Source: Hevea brasiliensis (taxonomy: Eukaryota; Streptophyta; Magnoliopsida; Malpighiales; Euphorbiaceae). From it: a DNA stretch of 64,000 nt. The translations under genes were made by a program, and so were the position numbers. The notes beneath the pieces were generated by a model, which was not told where the DNA came from, did not search any database, and saw only the letters and a program-made list of their open reading frames with translations. Shown here in pieces: positions 1 through 13,281 of the stretch. Each line of letters opens with the position of its first letter. Position 1 is the first letter of the stretch. The stretch spans positions 11,795,100 to 11,859,099 of the forward strand of contig NC_079496.1 of NCBI RefSeq assembly GCF_030052815.1. Direction: 5' to 3'.

Positions 1-905
1 TTCTCTTCATTCTGTATGCTTTGCATTAAATCATCCATATCTTCCCAAAACCTTTGTTTACTCTCACTGTCTAGTCCTATTTGTGGGGCATAAGCACTAA
101 CTATATTTATTGTTTCTCCGTCTAGTACTAGCTTTACTAGTATAATTCTATCTCCTACTCTTTTCACATCTACTACTGCGTCTTTCAATGTCCTGTCTAT
201 GATTATACCCACTCAGTTCTTGTTTCTCTCCTTTCAGGAAAACCAAAATTTATAAACTGAATTACCCACTTCCTTACTTTTCTCTCTTTTCATCTTTCAA
301 TGTCCATCTATGATTATACCCACTCGTTCTTGTTTCTCTCCTTTCAGGTAAACCACAATTTATACCTGAATTACCCACTTCCTTACTTTTCTCTCCTACC
401 CATTTAGTCTCCTGAATGCAAGCAATATTCACCCTTCTCCTTTCCAAGGTATCCACAAGCTCCATTAATTTTCCTGTAAGTGATCCAACATTCCAAGTAC
501 CAACCCTGATCCTCCTCCTATCCTGCTCCTTCCTAATTGGTCTCCTTCTATGATATCTTCTATTATTTTCTATGTCTATCTTGTGTTCTGTTCCACTATT
601 TGTTCTATTATCTGTCCTATGGACTAACTTCTTTACCCACACCCGTCCATGATGTGGGAACCCTTGCTCACTTAACACCACACCCGGGCGCCGGCATGGC
701 GCGTCGCTTTCGGTGAACGCCCTACACCCTTGCATATTTATCACTACACCCGGGCTCCGATGTAGCGCGTCGTTAGTAGAGGACGCCCCAACGTTTATAT
801 CATTTGAATCCATATCATAGGGTGTGACGAAATTTTTACGCTGGTTGTCACCTACCGCAACCCTCCTCCTTTATTCGGGCTTGGGACCGGCTAAGCGCAA
901 ACTAC
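1..905 (-). mobile_element. LINE (RTE-type) 5' region with endonuclease, partial
   Basis: Reading on the minus strand from about 813, the frame gives a leader of about 100 residues and then the start of an AP-type endonuclease: a GTWNVGSLTGK motif, and about 30 residues later ACIQETKW with the catalytic Glu. This pairing is typical of LINE endonucleases; the wording resembles plant RTE elements often annotated as craniofacial development protein 2-like. After a break the frame resumes below position 210 with DGETINIVSAYAPQ-like coding to the window edge. The reverse transcriptase would lie to the left, outside the window. The frame is damaged by a roughly 95-base direct duplication (about 200-285 and 300-395). 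The right border near 905 is approximate; no target duplication was found. Confidence 0.75.
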
Positions 906-1387
906 TTAGGCGGAGTTTAATTTGAGAAATTATAATTTTTTGAATTTTTTATTATAACTCTGCTTGTGAATTTGATACAGAATCCAATTTGGTTCTTATT
1001 CACCAAGGCCTTATTTTCCACAAGCTGCATGGGTGATAGTGGAACCGTCTGAATCCAACGCTTCTGCTATAAATGGCTCAGCAGGAGTTCAACCTCCAGA
1101 TTGTCTTACTCCGGCACTATTGCAGCAACTTCCAAAAGTTCTCTAGTCTTAATTGCAATTCTGCCAGAAACTCAATCACTGTCAATCAAGTAGATACATG
1201 CACAGGAAGCTCGTTAGCCAAAATATCTTTTTCAGAGGCAATACAATCAATATATCCTAAATCGACCAAGTATAGCTCCAAGGATTATGACAGCTTCAAA
1301 TTGCCAATAGAACATACATAACTAGAAACAGTTCACTCTCCAATCTTGTTTTCACATCTATATCATTACAACAAACCTCCTTGTAGT

Positions 1388-1496
1388 AACAACAGCAATA
1401 TCAAAACAACATAAACCTACATATAACAACAGCAATATCAAAACAACATAAACCTACATATAACAACAGTAATATCAAAACAACATAAACCTACAG
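1388..1496. repeat. 37-bp tandem repeat, three copies
   Basis: Three nearly identical 37-base units start at 1388, 1425 and 1462, each beginning AACAACAGCAATATC and containing CATAAACCTACA. The array ends 11 bases from the MAP65 stop codon, so it lies in that gene's 3' untranslated region on the minus strand. Confidence 0.9.
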
Positions 1497-1506
1497 ATCT
1501 CTCTCA

Positions 1507-4500
1507 TCACGGTGAAGCTGGAACTGGGTCAGTACCAGAAATGTGGGAGGCAGCATCCTCTTTTGATATAGAAACAAAGTTAACAGGAGCTGCTGGTCTA
1601 CTAGTACTGTCCCTTCTCCCCTCTTTAGTGCTGGACCTGCTGCCATTTTGTTGAGTATTCAAGGATAGCCGTCTGTTGGGAGTGCCATTGGCACCTCCAT
1701 TTGCACGAGGGCCTACCACCTTTTTTGTACCAACTGGTCGAGCAGGGCTGGGCCTTGAGCCAAAAATAGTTTCTTGTTCTGTGTTTTGCTGCTCATGGAA
1801 CTTCTTCTGATCCTGTCATGTCCAAACGTTGTAGCCTCCTTTAGTAAGGGAGATCAATCATACCAAATAATAACATCAAATTGGTCTAAACTCAACCATG
1901 TGCTTGGTCTGCTTAGTTATTACTTAAAACTTACCCTAAGTCTTCGCTTCTCTTCTTCTCTTTCCTGCCTAAGCATGGCATATTCATCTAGCATGGCCAA
2001 TAGAGGAACTCCATCATAAGCAAATTGCATGCCACGATCTTCCTCCCATGCCTGAGTTTTGGCAACCAAAGTGTCCACCAGTGCTACAAAAAGAAAAAAA
2101 AAATTAAAAATCATGAATGGTTAAGAAAGTTATATCTGTTAAAAGTTAATTCTCACAAATCTGGTGATTCTCTAATTCTACAGATACCTGGAATTTTGTT
2201 TACCAAAATCCGGGCTTTCTCTGCACGCTTGAGGTTTAAGTGTGCACCTCTGCTGGCATTGTACCTATTTTCATCCTGTTTTAACAAAAGAAAGCTAATT
2301 AATTTTTACAAGTCAATTATGATACAAATAAGTTCAAAAACCAAATTTTCTGATATGTTTATTTCCTGTCTAACCTAGTAGATTCGATATTTCAGTAAGC
2401 TATTATGATTAAGATGATATGATTGGATATTTGTAAGGACGATCACCCACTTACACTTATCCATGCTCAAGAGAAAGGAGAAAATCATAAATAAATACCC
2501 GATTGTAATCCTCAAGCCAACTCTCTTCCTCACATGCTGACATCCATTTCTCAACCTTGTCCAAAATATCTTTTCTGCTAAGAGCTTCTTCTTTGGATAT
2601 TGATATCTGATTGTCCATGTTCGCCAACAACTCAGCAGGCTCAACATTCCCAGAATCAATCATTGCCATGATTTTTTCTCGAGCAGCTTCTGGATCTATT
2701 TCTATATGCGCACTTGCATATATTTCTTCAAGTTCTGCTTGCTTTTTGAAAGCAATCTCTTTCATTCTGCTCGCTTTTAGCTGATCAAGCCTTTCGACTT
2801 CAACCTCAGCCTTAAAAAAATGACAGTAAAATGAGTAAACAGCTCCCACAGTTCATTCAAACCTGTATTTCTGTTTCCTAGCAGAACTTAAATACCTGCT
2901 CAATCAGATCCATAGCAAGAGCACCAGGGACAGTCACTTCATCAACTGAAGCTGACATGTTACAGGTAACGTGATCAAACAATTTCCTTTCTTCTATGGA
3001 GGTATCCATCAGATTCCATAGATCAATCAGCTGAGTTGCCAACTCTTGAAGCTGTGGAGAAAAGATACATGTCAAAGAGCTTTATCTAATTTAATGAAAA
3101 GAGAGCACATAAAAATGAAATTATTTGTATAGGAGAAAAGTTCCAAAAAGTCTTTTTGTACATCCAAAAATGTGACTGAAGTTAAGTGCAATAGAAAAAC
3201 TGTTTAATGTTCCATCACACATATAAAAGAACATGTTTGGACTATTTATCTTCCACTTGGATATCACTCTTGAAGTTTTAGGACATATTAACAGGAAATA
3301 GCACAGTTTTTCATACACTCCAAAATTGTCAATTGTCAAACGGAGATAACATGTGAAAACAAACTTTTCTCTTTCATATCAAGATATGTATCTAAATGAC
3401 AAGTACAGAGTGAATATGTTTCATGTTACCTAGAAGTATAATGTGGTCATGCATAAATTTACAACAAAGCCTTATGGGAAAAAAATCCCTATCAAGTATA
3501 ATGTCTTTAGTTTTTTCCCCACCAAAATTGTACAATACTGTTTATTGAATATAATTACTATTTCTCCAGCAAAGAAAAAAAAATTTACAAGGTAAGATAT
3601 TCATTGATCAAGAGGCTCGGCCAGTCAGCCTCAGGTTAAAGTTTTCAAGTAGTATGCATGTCTATATCCAACTGTTCAAGTATAAAGTATCAAGGAAAGT
3701 GATAAGTCACATTATTCTTTTCTGAGCACCAAAAGCAAGCTAAAATAAGTAAGCTTACCTTATGAAGCCTCTGCTTCTTATCTTCTTTTAGTGCTAAGAC
3801 TGTCTTAGCCAGCCTTGCTAATGTATCATTACTAATGCTTTTGGACTGCACACCAGTAGAGTCATTTAAGCTGGGGTGAACTTCAGTTATGGTACTGAAG
3901 AAGTCCATTCCAAGAACAGCACAGAGATCATGCACACTGCTCACAAATTCAAGGACCTTCTGCAACCTATCACTCTACCATATCAAATAAGCAATTAGCA
4001 GTTATAAACTTTACACCTTTACAGGGCTAAGACAAGCGTAATTTTCTTTGCTAAATGGTAATTCATCATCATCAAGATAGAGCTTTACCTTTTCCTTTTG
4101 AAGTTCCTGAAGTTGGGAATGATATTCATCTAACTTCTTCAAGGATAGATCAGTCTCATCAACTGCAGGAGTCTCATTGACATTCACGTTGCCAGCAATT
4201 TCTCCACATAGTTTTTGAATTTGTGATTGTACATCAGAAAACTCCTTTACTCTGTCCTCTTTCTGTTTCCAGAGCTGTTCCAGTGCTGGTGCTATAGCTG
4301 CAAGTTGTTCCTTGATTGTTCCAGAAGATTTCTCTGGCTGTGGCTGCAATTAAAGTAAAAAAGAAATCATATGGAAGCCTGTTTTTCGCTGTTGCTTATA
4401 CCAGGGGACATATGGGACCCAATAAAGTAAATTACTCACAATTCCTACAAAACTTTTTTCTCCAAGGGCTGAAAGAAGAGTGGCCAATTCAATTTTGGCA

Positions 4501-6390
4501 TCTGACAATGTCTGAATAAGCTGTGACCTTGAATTTGCTGCCTGCTCAACTTTCTTCTTATACACTTCCAAACACTCCTGTTCTATTTGAAGAAGCATTT
4601 TGTCTCGTTCCTCATCACTCTCACCAACCTCATCCCAGATTTCCTAGAACGTCAAGGCCAATAAATTAAGCTATTTCTTTATACCAAACACATTAATTGG
4701 GTGGGCGAAAAAATTGAGAAGTTCCAAATAAAATAAAATACCTGCAGTTTTTGCAGCAAAGTACCGCAAGTTGTTTCTCCAAGAAGAGGATTATGACCAT
4801 CTGTGACCGCCATTGACGGCAATTCTACAACCTAACATGCATCACAGAGCATTAGGAATTCAAGACTTCTGTATTTAGTATCAAGAGGCATCCATTGGTT
4901 ACACATATAAACTACAATCCAGGAACTGAGAATCAAATGTATATACCTTATTGACCAGCAAGAAACAGACCTTTATCAGACAAGTAAAACATGCACACCT
5001 GTCAGAAATGGTCACAGATAAGGTTAGACAACTAGTGAGTAGAGGGTTCAAGCATTCAAGAATTAGGAAAGTTGAAAAAGATAACAATAAACAAGTCCAA
5101 ATAGTTGGAAAGACTACCCAGCTTGGCAGTTTTGACTTAATAAAAGAGGCATCACAAATTTCAAATGCCATTAGATGCATGAAACAAAAGGAACAATCAG
5201 ACCCTATTGCTTCAAAATATGCCACTTAGCTCGTCTATTACCATGTACAAATCCTCTAGTTCATAAAAGTTTAAAAAACCACAAAATATCCACATCTTTT
5301 CTTTAAACATAAAACGTTTTGGCAAACGTGCAAGGTTCCGAGCATTGATCATTAAATCCTGTTTCATTGTAAGCAGAAACATAAAATTCCAAATCACTTA
5401 CCAATTTACCAATTTAGAACTTGCTAGTGCTATTTGATTTCTAATGAAAGGTGACAAAAGAAAGAGAGACTATAATTCTGAATCTTGACTATACAGTTGT
5501 TCAGGCCTGAAGAAACCACCTGCTGGCTTAGTACAATCATTTCCTTAGTCATGATCTTTTAATTTGATTAAAAACAAGGACATCAAACTGCAACTAGTTA
5601 CAATCTTGATTTCTTTACTTTTACGATAATTCTCATTGACAACACAGAGGACAACTTATTCAACTCTAACTCTGGAATCTCTCTTGCTCACACATTCTCA
5701 GCAGCCAAACAAAACATTACTTAATTGAATCACAGCAGTTCACTTTAATGATTCATAAAAGCAATTAACTGCTTTATCCTCTCTAACATTTAGTCATAAA
5801 CCAAACTCTGCCTCAGTTTAATCAAATATAAAACCCTTAGCGAAACAAATCACGGCACGTCTCCAAATACTCAAACAGCCCAACTAAGGATCAAAAGAAA
5901 AGGAGTCAATGACAATATCTCAAGTTGGCAAGTCAAAACACATTCATCGAACCCCATGATCACAATCATATAAAACAACTAAGAGAACCCAAAACATGGA
6001 ATCCTAATAATTTGAACAAAAATGCACCACAATAAACCCCGCATTCACAGAATCAAGCACAAGCACAGCTTCAACAAATCCCAGATCTCTCCCCTATCCC
6101 GAAAACTGAAACAGAAGCATGACCCACTAGCCAAACAGTGCTCAAAACGAGATCAAGACAGTTACATTAGGCTAAAAAACAAGAATGTCAATAAAAGCTG
6201 AAGTGTACTGGAGGGACAACAAAACAATGCTTACCTGAATCGTCCTTGGAGCTAGTTTTTTTGGGGGTTTGTTAGTTTCAGATCTAAAGCTTCCTCTGTG
6301 GTCTTCGGGTCTCTCGGTGTTTGCATACACTGACGGAGAGAGAGAAACAGAGAGCAGAAGAAGCTAACAGAAGGAGGAGAGAGAGTGAGA
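1507..6390 (-). CDS. MAP65-1: 65-kDa microtubule-associated protein, MAP65-1/2 type
   Basis: MAP65/PRC1/Ase1 proteins cross-link antiparallel microtubules in cortical arrays, spindle and phragmoplast. Exons on the minus strand: non-coding 6235-about 6390, then 4742-4831 (ATG 4811-4813), 4440-4643, 4089-4337, 3759-3974, 2896-3051, 2499-2810, 2188-2275, 1935-2083, 1507-1812 (stop 1507-1509). They give 583 residues; Arabidopsis MAP65-1 has about 587. All introns are GT-AG and phase 0, except one phase-1 intron between the 88- and 149-base exons. The product begins [13 protein letters not shown], then has a long acidic coiled-coil rod (about 25-380). The strongly conserved spectrin-like microtubule-binding part (about 383-480) contains [21 protein letters not shown] basic Ser/Thr/Pro-rich tail (about 490-583) is where family members are phosphorylated. 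The 1.4 kb first intron splits the 5' UTR. The gene looks intact. Confidence 0.96.
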
Positions 6391-6412
6391 GTGAGAGAGA
6401 TGGAAGGTGGGA

Positions 6413-6424
6413 CCCTTATATATC
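6413..6424 (-). promoter_or_regulatory. TATA box of the MAP65 gene
   Basis: On the minus strand the sequence reads TATATAAGGG. About 25-35 bases downstream begins a CT-rich leader (GA-rich on plus, 6330-6402), the pyrimidine patch common near plant start sites. This places transcription start near 6385-6390. Confidence 0.6.
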
Positions 6425-7528
6425 TAAATGTACTTGTCCTTCAAATCTCTGATAGTTAACTACCCGCGGGTTCCGGACTTATTTACGAAGGTGACACTGT
6501 CAGTGTACATTATAGTTTTCCGTTGACAGTCACTTAAGCCCTTTTTTTATTGAATTTTAAGAGTCTAAAATTAGTATTTTGAATAAAAATATTATTTTAA
6601 ATATTATTAAAAAAATAATTTAAAAAATTTATTTTATTATTGTAATATTTTTATAATTAAAATTAATTAAAATTAATTTTTAATTATTTTTTAATATTTT
6701 TTAATTAATATATTTAAAAAAAATAATTTTTTTAATAATAATATCAAATAGACCCTTAATCTAAGGCTTGACTACATAGAAGGGAATCCATCAGGTGGGC
6801 TCAGGACATTTAAATTAAAAATAATTATTTTCTATGTTTAATAAAAAAATGAAAACAAAAATATATAATTAAAACTTCAATAATTAATTTAACGCATCAA
6901 TCATTTTGATTTGGAGTGGCAAATTGGTAGTTAAAGGGAAGAAGAAGGGTAGATGCATGGATAAGGGGAAAACATGAAGAAAAGAATAGTTGGAAGTAAA
7001 AGAAATAATAAATTAGAAAGCAAAATGAGATTTTGGGGACGACGACAAAAGTCGCTGTCAATACCAGGTGTCCATCATCACGCAGCTTACAGTCTTTTTA
7101 TCCTTAAATCACCATGCAATTTGATTATGATATTTAATGCTAACCTCACCTAATTAGTGTTTTAGATATTCTTTTCTTTGGATTAGAGAATGAGAGCCCA
7201 CATTCTGCTATTCTTGCTCTCTTGCTCATGGTGGAAGCCACACCCCAACACTAAATTGTACTCTATTGACTCATTGAGCTTCATTTAAATAAAAAATATA
7301 TGATAAAATATAAATGAAATTAGAAAATTTTAAAGTTATTTCATTCTCCTATTTTGTTGCAATTGCCCCACCATGTGTGTTTAGTGTTGAACATGCCACG
7401 CCCATTTGCTAAGTGCAAAAGAAACATTTTTTGTTGGCAACACGTAAGGTATATGTTTTTGATGAGGAGTGAGCACAAGCAATTAAAAAGTCTGTTAGAT
7501 ATTATTATTAAAATTATTATTTAATAGT

Positions 7529-7571
<43 letters not shown>

Positions 7572-8508
7572 ATTTAAAATTTTAAATTATGATAAATTAA
7601 AAAAGAAAAATTAAGCAAAATGCTTTAGAAATCAAGCGATTAATAAGAGAATAAAAATTTAAATATTGATAATTTATTTTCTTTTAATTTTTTATAAGAG
7701 AATTATATATTTATTTTTTTAGGAGTTTTAACTAGCAGGTTAATTATGTTGTAATGTGGTAATTAATAAAAGATCCGGGATGCGGAAAATTAATTCAAAA
7801 AAACTTTTTTAATATATTTTTTATATTTATTTTATAGTTTAGAAAAGATTAATTTTCTTAAAATTCATAATTATTTCTTTTAACAATGCAATTTTCTAAA
7901 GATTAAATCTGGCTTCTCTTTTAAGACAGGCTTTCATAGAGACCAATGGGAGCAGCTTTGCAGGGCATGCTTGTTGTGGGCAAGACAGAGATAATATGTG
8001 TAAGGAATGGTTTGGGTTCAGTGAAGCAGCCAAATACCCTCACATGATTTTTGTATTTATTACTTTACATTATGATATGTTTGCTTTTGATGCCCACAAC
8101 TTTATGCATAATTACCACCAAGCACAGTAATGTGGTGAGATAGGGTTATCTCATCTCAGTTTAACTTTCTACATGATTAAATATTGTTTTTATATCATTG
8201 AGCATAATATATTAGTGATTAATTTGGTGAGATGATTCTATTTTATCTCAATTTGACTCATCACACTAGTATAATGACTAAATATTATCTTTATTTAGGA
8301 GTGTAATAAAAATTGATGACTGATTGTCCAATGATTCATTTCATTAGATGCCATTTTCCGGTTTGAAGATAATTCCCTTCTTGTGGAGTTAGTTAAATCG
8401 AGGACGTAATCGGTGACCTCCGACGTCAAAATTAAGGGACTATAACTATCATACTCAGGGAGCTTATTTTTTATCTTTAAAAAAAAAAAAAAAACTTTAT
8501 GCATAACT
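6425..8508. other. AT-rich intergenic region with (AT)n microsatellite
   Basis: No coding sequence was recognised between the MAP65 promoter and the retrotransposon nest. The region is very AT-rich and holds a dinucleotide (AT)n tract of about 38 bases at 7531-7569 and a run of A at about 8479-8494. The stretch near 8395-8460 is richer in GC but has no recognisable frame. Confidence 0.7.
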
Positions 8509-8578
8509 AGTAACACCCCTATTTGCATGACTTGATATATTTTACTATTCCGGTGACCAGCGTCGGTTCGAACAATTA

Positions 8579-11246
8579 TGTAACACCCCAAAATTTTAAA
8601 TTTTATTATTTTATGAGCATTTTTGGTATTTTAATTTTATTTAAATTTTAGGAATTTTTTTGAGATTTTTCGGATTTTAAAAATCGGGTTCGATTTTTCG
8701 AAAATATAAACTTTGATGATTTTTAAAAATTAATTTAAAGACCGCGTGGCAAAACTAAAAATATATTTAGAGTCTACGTATTTTTCTGAGTTTTCTGAAA
8801 ATTTTTCGAAATTTTTGGACCTCGTTTTCGGCCCGAGACAGAGTAAAAATTCAAAATTTTGTATTTCGAATCGAACCGGCCGAATCGAACCGGAACGGAT
8901 CGGACCGGTCGAACCGAAACGGATCGGACCGGTCGAATCGGACCGGCTCCTTTTTCTTCTTCTCTTTTCTTCCGCGCGTCCCGACCTCCTCCCCTTCTCT
9001 CTCTCTTTTTTCTCTCCTCCCTCCTCCCCTTGCCGCGCCGCCACCTCCCCTGCCTTCCCACCTCGCCGGCGCGCCGCCTCAGCCCTCCCCCACGGCCGGC
9101 CGCCGCCTGGAACGCCGGAAAATGACCCCAGAAATAAGGCGCAGCGCGCGCGCGACTCCTCGACTTCCCGGCCAAAATTCGGCGGATCCGGCCACCAATT
9201 AGACCGGGTCTTGTGTCTAAAATCATCTACTCGTCGAGAGCTTTCCATAGACACCAAGAACACCGAAATCCATCCAGCGGTTTGTCCAATTTTTACCCGG
9301 GAAGTTTTAACTCATTTTGACTTTCGGGCTAGATTTTTTCAAACCGTGAATCCCACGAGAAAACCGAGAGTACCAGAGCGCTCCACTCGTCGAGAGCTTC
9401 GCGGGGATATAAATTTTAAAATTTTTTGACACCGTTTTTCGGTGGGTCCCACGAAACTTCGCAGTGTCTTTTCGAGTATTAAATGAGTTTAGAAAATTCT
9501 GAAAAATTTATGTACTAACCCCCGTGTTGTGGGCTTCGTGTAGGTATCCTCAATTCGCGGAAATTCGACAGTTGACCAGGTCTGTGAATTTCCGGTCAGA
9601 TAGACCCGTTACCGGAAAAGTCTCCAAATTGGACCGAGGTTTTGGCTCCCCCCCCATTGTCAGACGTCCCGAGCGCGTTCCCGAAGTCAGAATCAGCAAC
9701 GGTAAACCCGAACCTTGCTTTTTCGTAATTTTCTAATGCTTAAATAGGATTAAAAATCCATAAAATATTCGTGGTAGCTCAAAAAATTATGATTCTTTTT
9801 GCAATAGACTAGTAATATTGCTAAGGACCGCGAGGCAAAGTTTTAGAATTTTTAGAGCTTGTTTGGGTAGTTTTTGCAAAAATGATCAATTATAAGGACT
9901 AAATTGAAATTTTACATATTGTGATGGATGATTGATTTGATGGGCCCAGGAGGGGCTGTGTGATGAGATTGAGTTGTGGATATATGGATTGTGAATATAA
10001 AAGTGTGTTTTGAGCCCTTTTGCAGGTTGGGTAGGTCCTAGGTGTAGGGGAGACTCTGCCGGATTTTCGGCACGACTTAGAACGTATTTGGTCTTTTCTT
10101 GAATTGTATTGAGTCATTTGTATTAAATAATTATAATGTAATTGTCAGGTGAGTCGGGACAGCCTTCTTCCTCCGTCCAGCCGCCACAGTGACCGTTATC
10201 AAGTCTGTGAGTAAAATATTAATTTTAATTGTAATTTCACTATTATTATATGTTCAAGCATGCCCATGCATCACTTATATGCATATATCTATGTAGATAA
10301 ACTTTAGGCACGATTTATGTTGCATTCATAACTGTGAAAGTGCCATATATGTTGCTGTGGTAATTTGGAGCAGTGTGTGTGCGTTGGCGTGCATGTGATG
10401 TGGTGTGGACTATGGATAGGATGGGTAGACACGGCTTGAGATCTTCGCTGGGACCTGGTCCTTCGGGGTAGACATGGCTTGAGTTCTTCACTGGGACCCC
10501 GATTTGGTTATTAAGTGGAAGTCCGAGCTGAGTTCTTCACATGATTGGAATTAAGAGAGCTGTATAGGGGATCAGCTCCCATATATATTATGATTGATGT
10601 TACTGGGTGTGTGAGTGCTCCAAATTACCTTTTTGATGTTATGATGTGAAAATGTTGTTGATGTTGCATTTCACTCTACAGGATGCATTAGTTTTAGATA
10701 GTTATAGAGATTATGGTTAAAATTGATATTTTACTCTCTGAGTCGAACGCTCACTCCTGTTCAATATTTTTCCAGGCCACAGGAGGATATTTTTGAGGTT
10801 AACCTGCTTTCTCCCTCGCAGGTTATTTATTCATGCTTGTGTAAATCTATAAATTTCTAAAATTTTCGTATGTGTTACAAATGTTTATTTGATATGGATC
10901 TGTAAACTAAATTGTTATTTTGGGCCTGTAAACATAATATTCTATGCATGATTGATGGATTGGATGAGGGAGCTGAGCTCCCATTTATTTTTATGATGAT
11001 GAGTATGTGGAGGGTGAGCTGAGCTCCCCAATTGATGTTATATTTTGTTTGCAGGTCGGGTGAGTCAAAAACTCCCCGTTGAAAGGTTCACTTTATGGCC
11101 GGACTCCGTCCGGTTGATTTCTTGATATTGGGCCCAAATGGGCCTTAGAGTTGGATTAATGAACAGTTAGGCTTACTACGGGCCTCGGGGGTTTTAGGCT
11201 GGCCCAGGTCCTAGTGCCAGTCCGGCCCATAGGTTGGGTCGTGACA
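8579..11246 (+). mobile_element. Solo LTR of Ty3/gypsy (Tekay-like), 2668 bp
   Basis: The LTR starts TGTAACACCCC, ends GGTCGTGACA and is bounded by the perfect duplication AATTA (8574-8578 and 11247-11251). Its last 1.7 kb matches both LTRs of the element at 13282-21930. It also contains about 920 bases missing there (about 8600-9525), including a GC-rich part with repeated GGATCGGACCGG motifs. No internal domain follows, so it is a recombination product. Frames of 70-230 codons inside it are spurious. Confidence 0.9.
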
Positions 11247-13281
11247 AATTAAGGGGATTATAATCACATCTAAGACACCTAGATAAGTCCTGAACTCAAA
11301 TAATTAGTGATTAACAGATAGGTAAGCATAAATAAGAAAAACAACGTATAAGAAGTTAAATGAGTCGGGAGTCATAGCGATGGACGACCTTTCCAGGGAG
11401 TGACTGCAAGGTCAGTCTTAACCTGAATTTTGAACCGGAAAATATGACGTCGCGGTCCTTAGGACTATTGCGAACACAGTGGAAAAGAGAAAATCCCGAA
11501 AAAGAATTGTTAAGCAGGTCAACTAATTAAGTCAGAGATCCGGAAGAAATATCGAATAACTAGCAAACCGGATCGAACCAACGAGGGGCAATTTTATCAA
11601 TTCACCCCTAGAGCTGACTCCTGATCTAACTGTCCAATAAAATCGGAGAAACGAAAATTACAGAATTGAGAATTAAATTAAAGAAACTATTGAAAAATAA
11701 AGAGAAAATAAAAAGAATTTAAAAGTTTTATTACATCACTTTACCCCTGACATCACAAATCAATTTAAAATTTCCTACAATTTTTGACTAAGTCAAATTG
11801 ACTTAATAAAAGACAAAATCCATAAAAATTAAAACAAAAAAACCTCATCTTCTCTTCCATGTAAATTCGGTAGCCGCCTTTCCTAGCTGCTCCATTGCCA
11901 AATACACCATTAAAGCTTGAGCAAAGCTTGAGTTCACCCAACTAAACCCTAAATTCCCTAAAATTAAACCATAAAAGCTTGTTATCTTTACTTGAGGAGG
12001 CATTAGAAGAAGGAAAGAAAATAAGAAAAGGAAGAAAGTGAAGAATTGAAAGTCAAGTGGAGGTAAGCAATTTAATTTGAAAATTTTAGCTTATTATGTG
12101 TGTGTTTAGCTCAATTAACCTAGAACTTAACTTAAAAATCAAAAGAAAACAACTATGGGGGATTAATATGGAATTCAGCCAGCCATAGGAGGGGTTTGAA
12201 TTGAATGAATTTGATGCATTTGAATGGTTATTTAGGTTGAATTTTGTATGTAGACCATGGATATATACTTTGATTTCATTAGATTTTAAGTTTGTGTAAT
12301 TAATGTTCTTGAACATTTTGAAAATTTGGAAAAAATTAGAGAAATTGGTCAATTGAGGCAATTGACCTTAGTTGAGTTGAAAAATAGTGAATTATGACTA
12401 TTTGGTGTGTGTGAATTGGTAGAACCAAATTGTAATTCGGATTGGTTAGTGTTCATATTTTGGCAGCTTGACTTAGGTCCCTTTTAGGAACCAAAACTAA
12501 AAATTTATCAAACAAATTGGTGTGAGGCCAATTGAGAATGAAAATAGACACATAATGACACATTTTTTATTTAGAAATCATGCCTAGAAAATGACTATAA
12601 CATAGTGAATAATTAGGTCAAACCCGGGTGTAGTGCATTGCCACTATACCAAAATGACCAAATAAATAGTGTTTGTTCATTTGGCCCTAACTTGAGCTAT
12701 ACAGGTCCAAATGACCTGACTTTTATGGTATTGGAAAGGTATGACATAGTACTATAACTTTTATGAAGAACACCAAATCAAATTCTGCCCATAACCCAAT
12801 CATTTTATCACCCAAAATTAGTGATCCAAAACAGTCAGAACCAAATTAAGTGCCTAGAAATTATGGGTAGACCAATCCGGCCAGGAATGTTCAAATGACC
12901 ATAACTTATGCTACAAAATTCCAAATAGAGTGATTCGAAAAAAAGAATTAAAGTTAAGACAATAAGGAACAAGTTTTATGAAGAATACTTTGTCAACCCA
13001 CAGCAATATGACCAATGGAACAATACAAAACAGGACATCAAATCTGAAAATTTTGAAATTATACCTAAGAGACCTAAAATTTGAAGAACAATCAAAACCA
13101 ACAAATTTGGCACCCAAAATGTGGTATGTGGGTATAAGTGGATTTTCCATACCTATTAAGCATAAGAAAGTCAATATATTGATATGAATAGCAATCCCGA
13201 AATGAAAATTTCGAAGAATGTTTGTTTAAGCATATTAAGGCTAGGATTGAGTATATATGAATTAATTATTGGATTTATTGT

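Noticed and set aside
4951..5229. 92-codon plus frame within the MAP65 gene
   Set aside because: It starts at TTG, is antisense to the first intron and resembles no family I know.
7531..7569. (AT)n tract considered as CRISPR-like or origin element
   Set aside because: It is a plain dinucleotide microsatellite with no spacers or associated genes.
8746..9429. Long GC-rich open frames on both strands
   Set aside because: They lie wholly inside the 2668-bp solo LTR, overlap each other in opposite directions and show repeat-like Arg/Pro/Gly composition without any domain.
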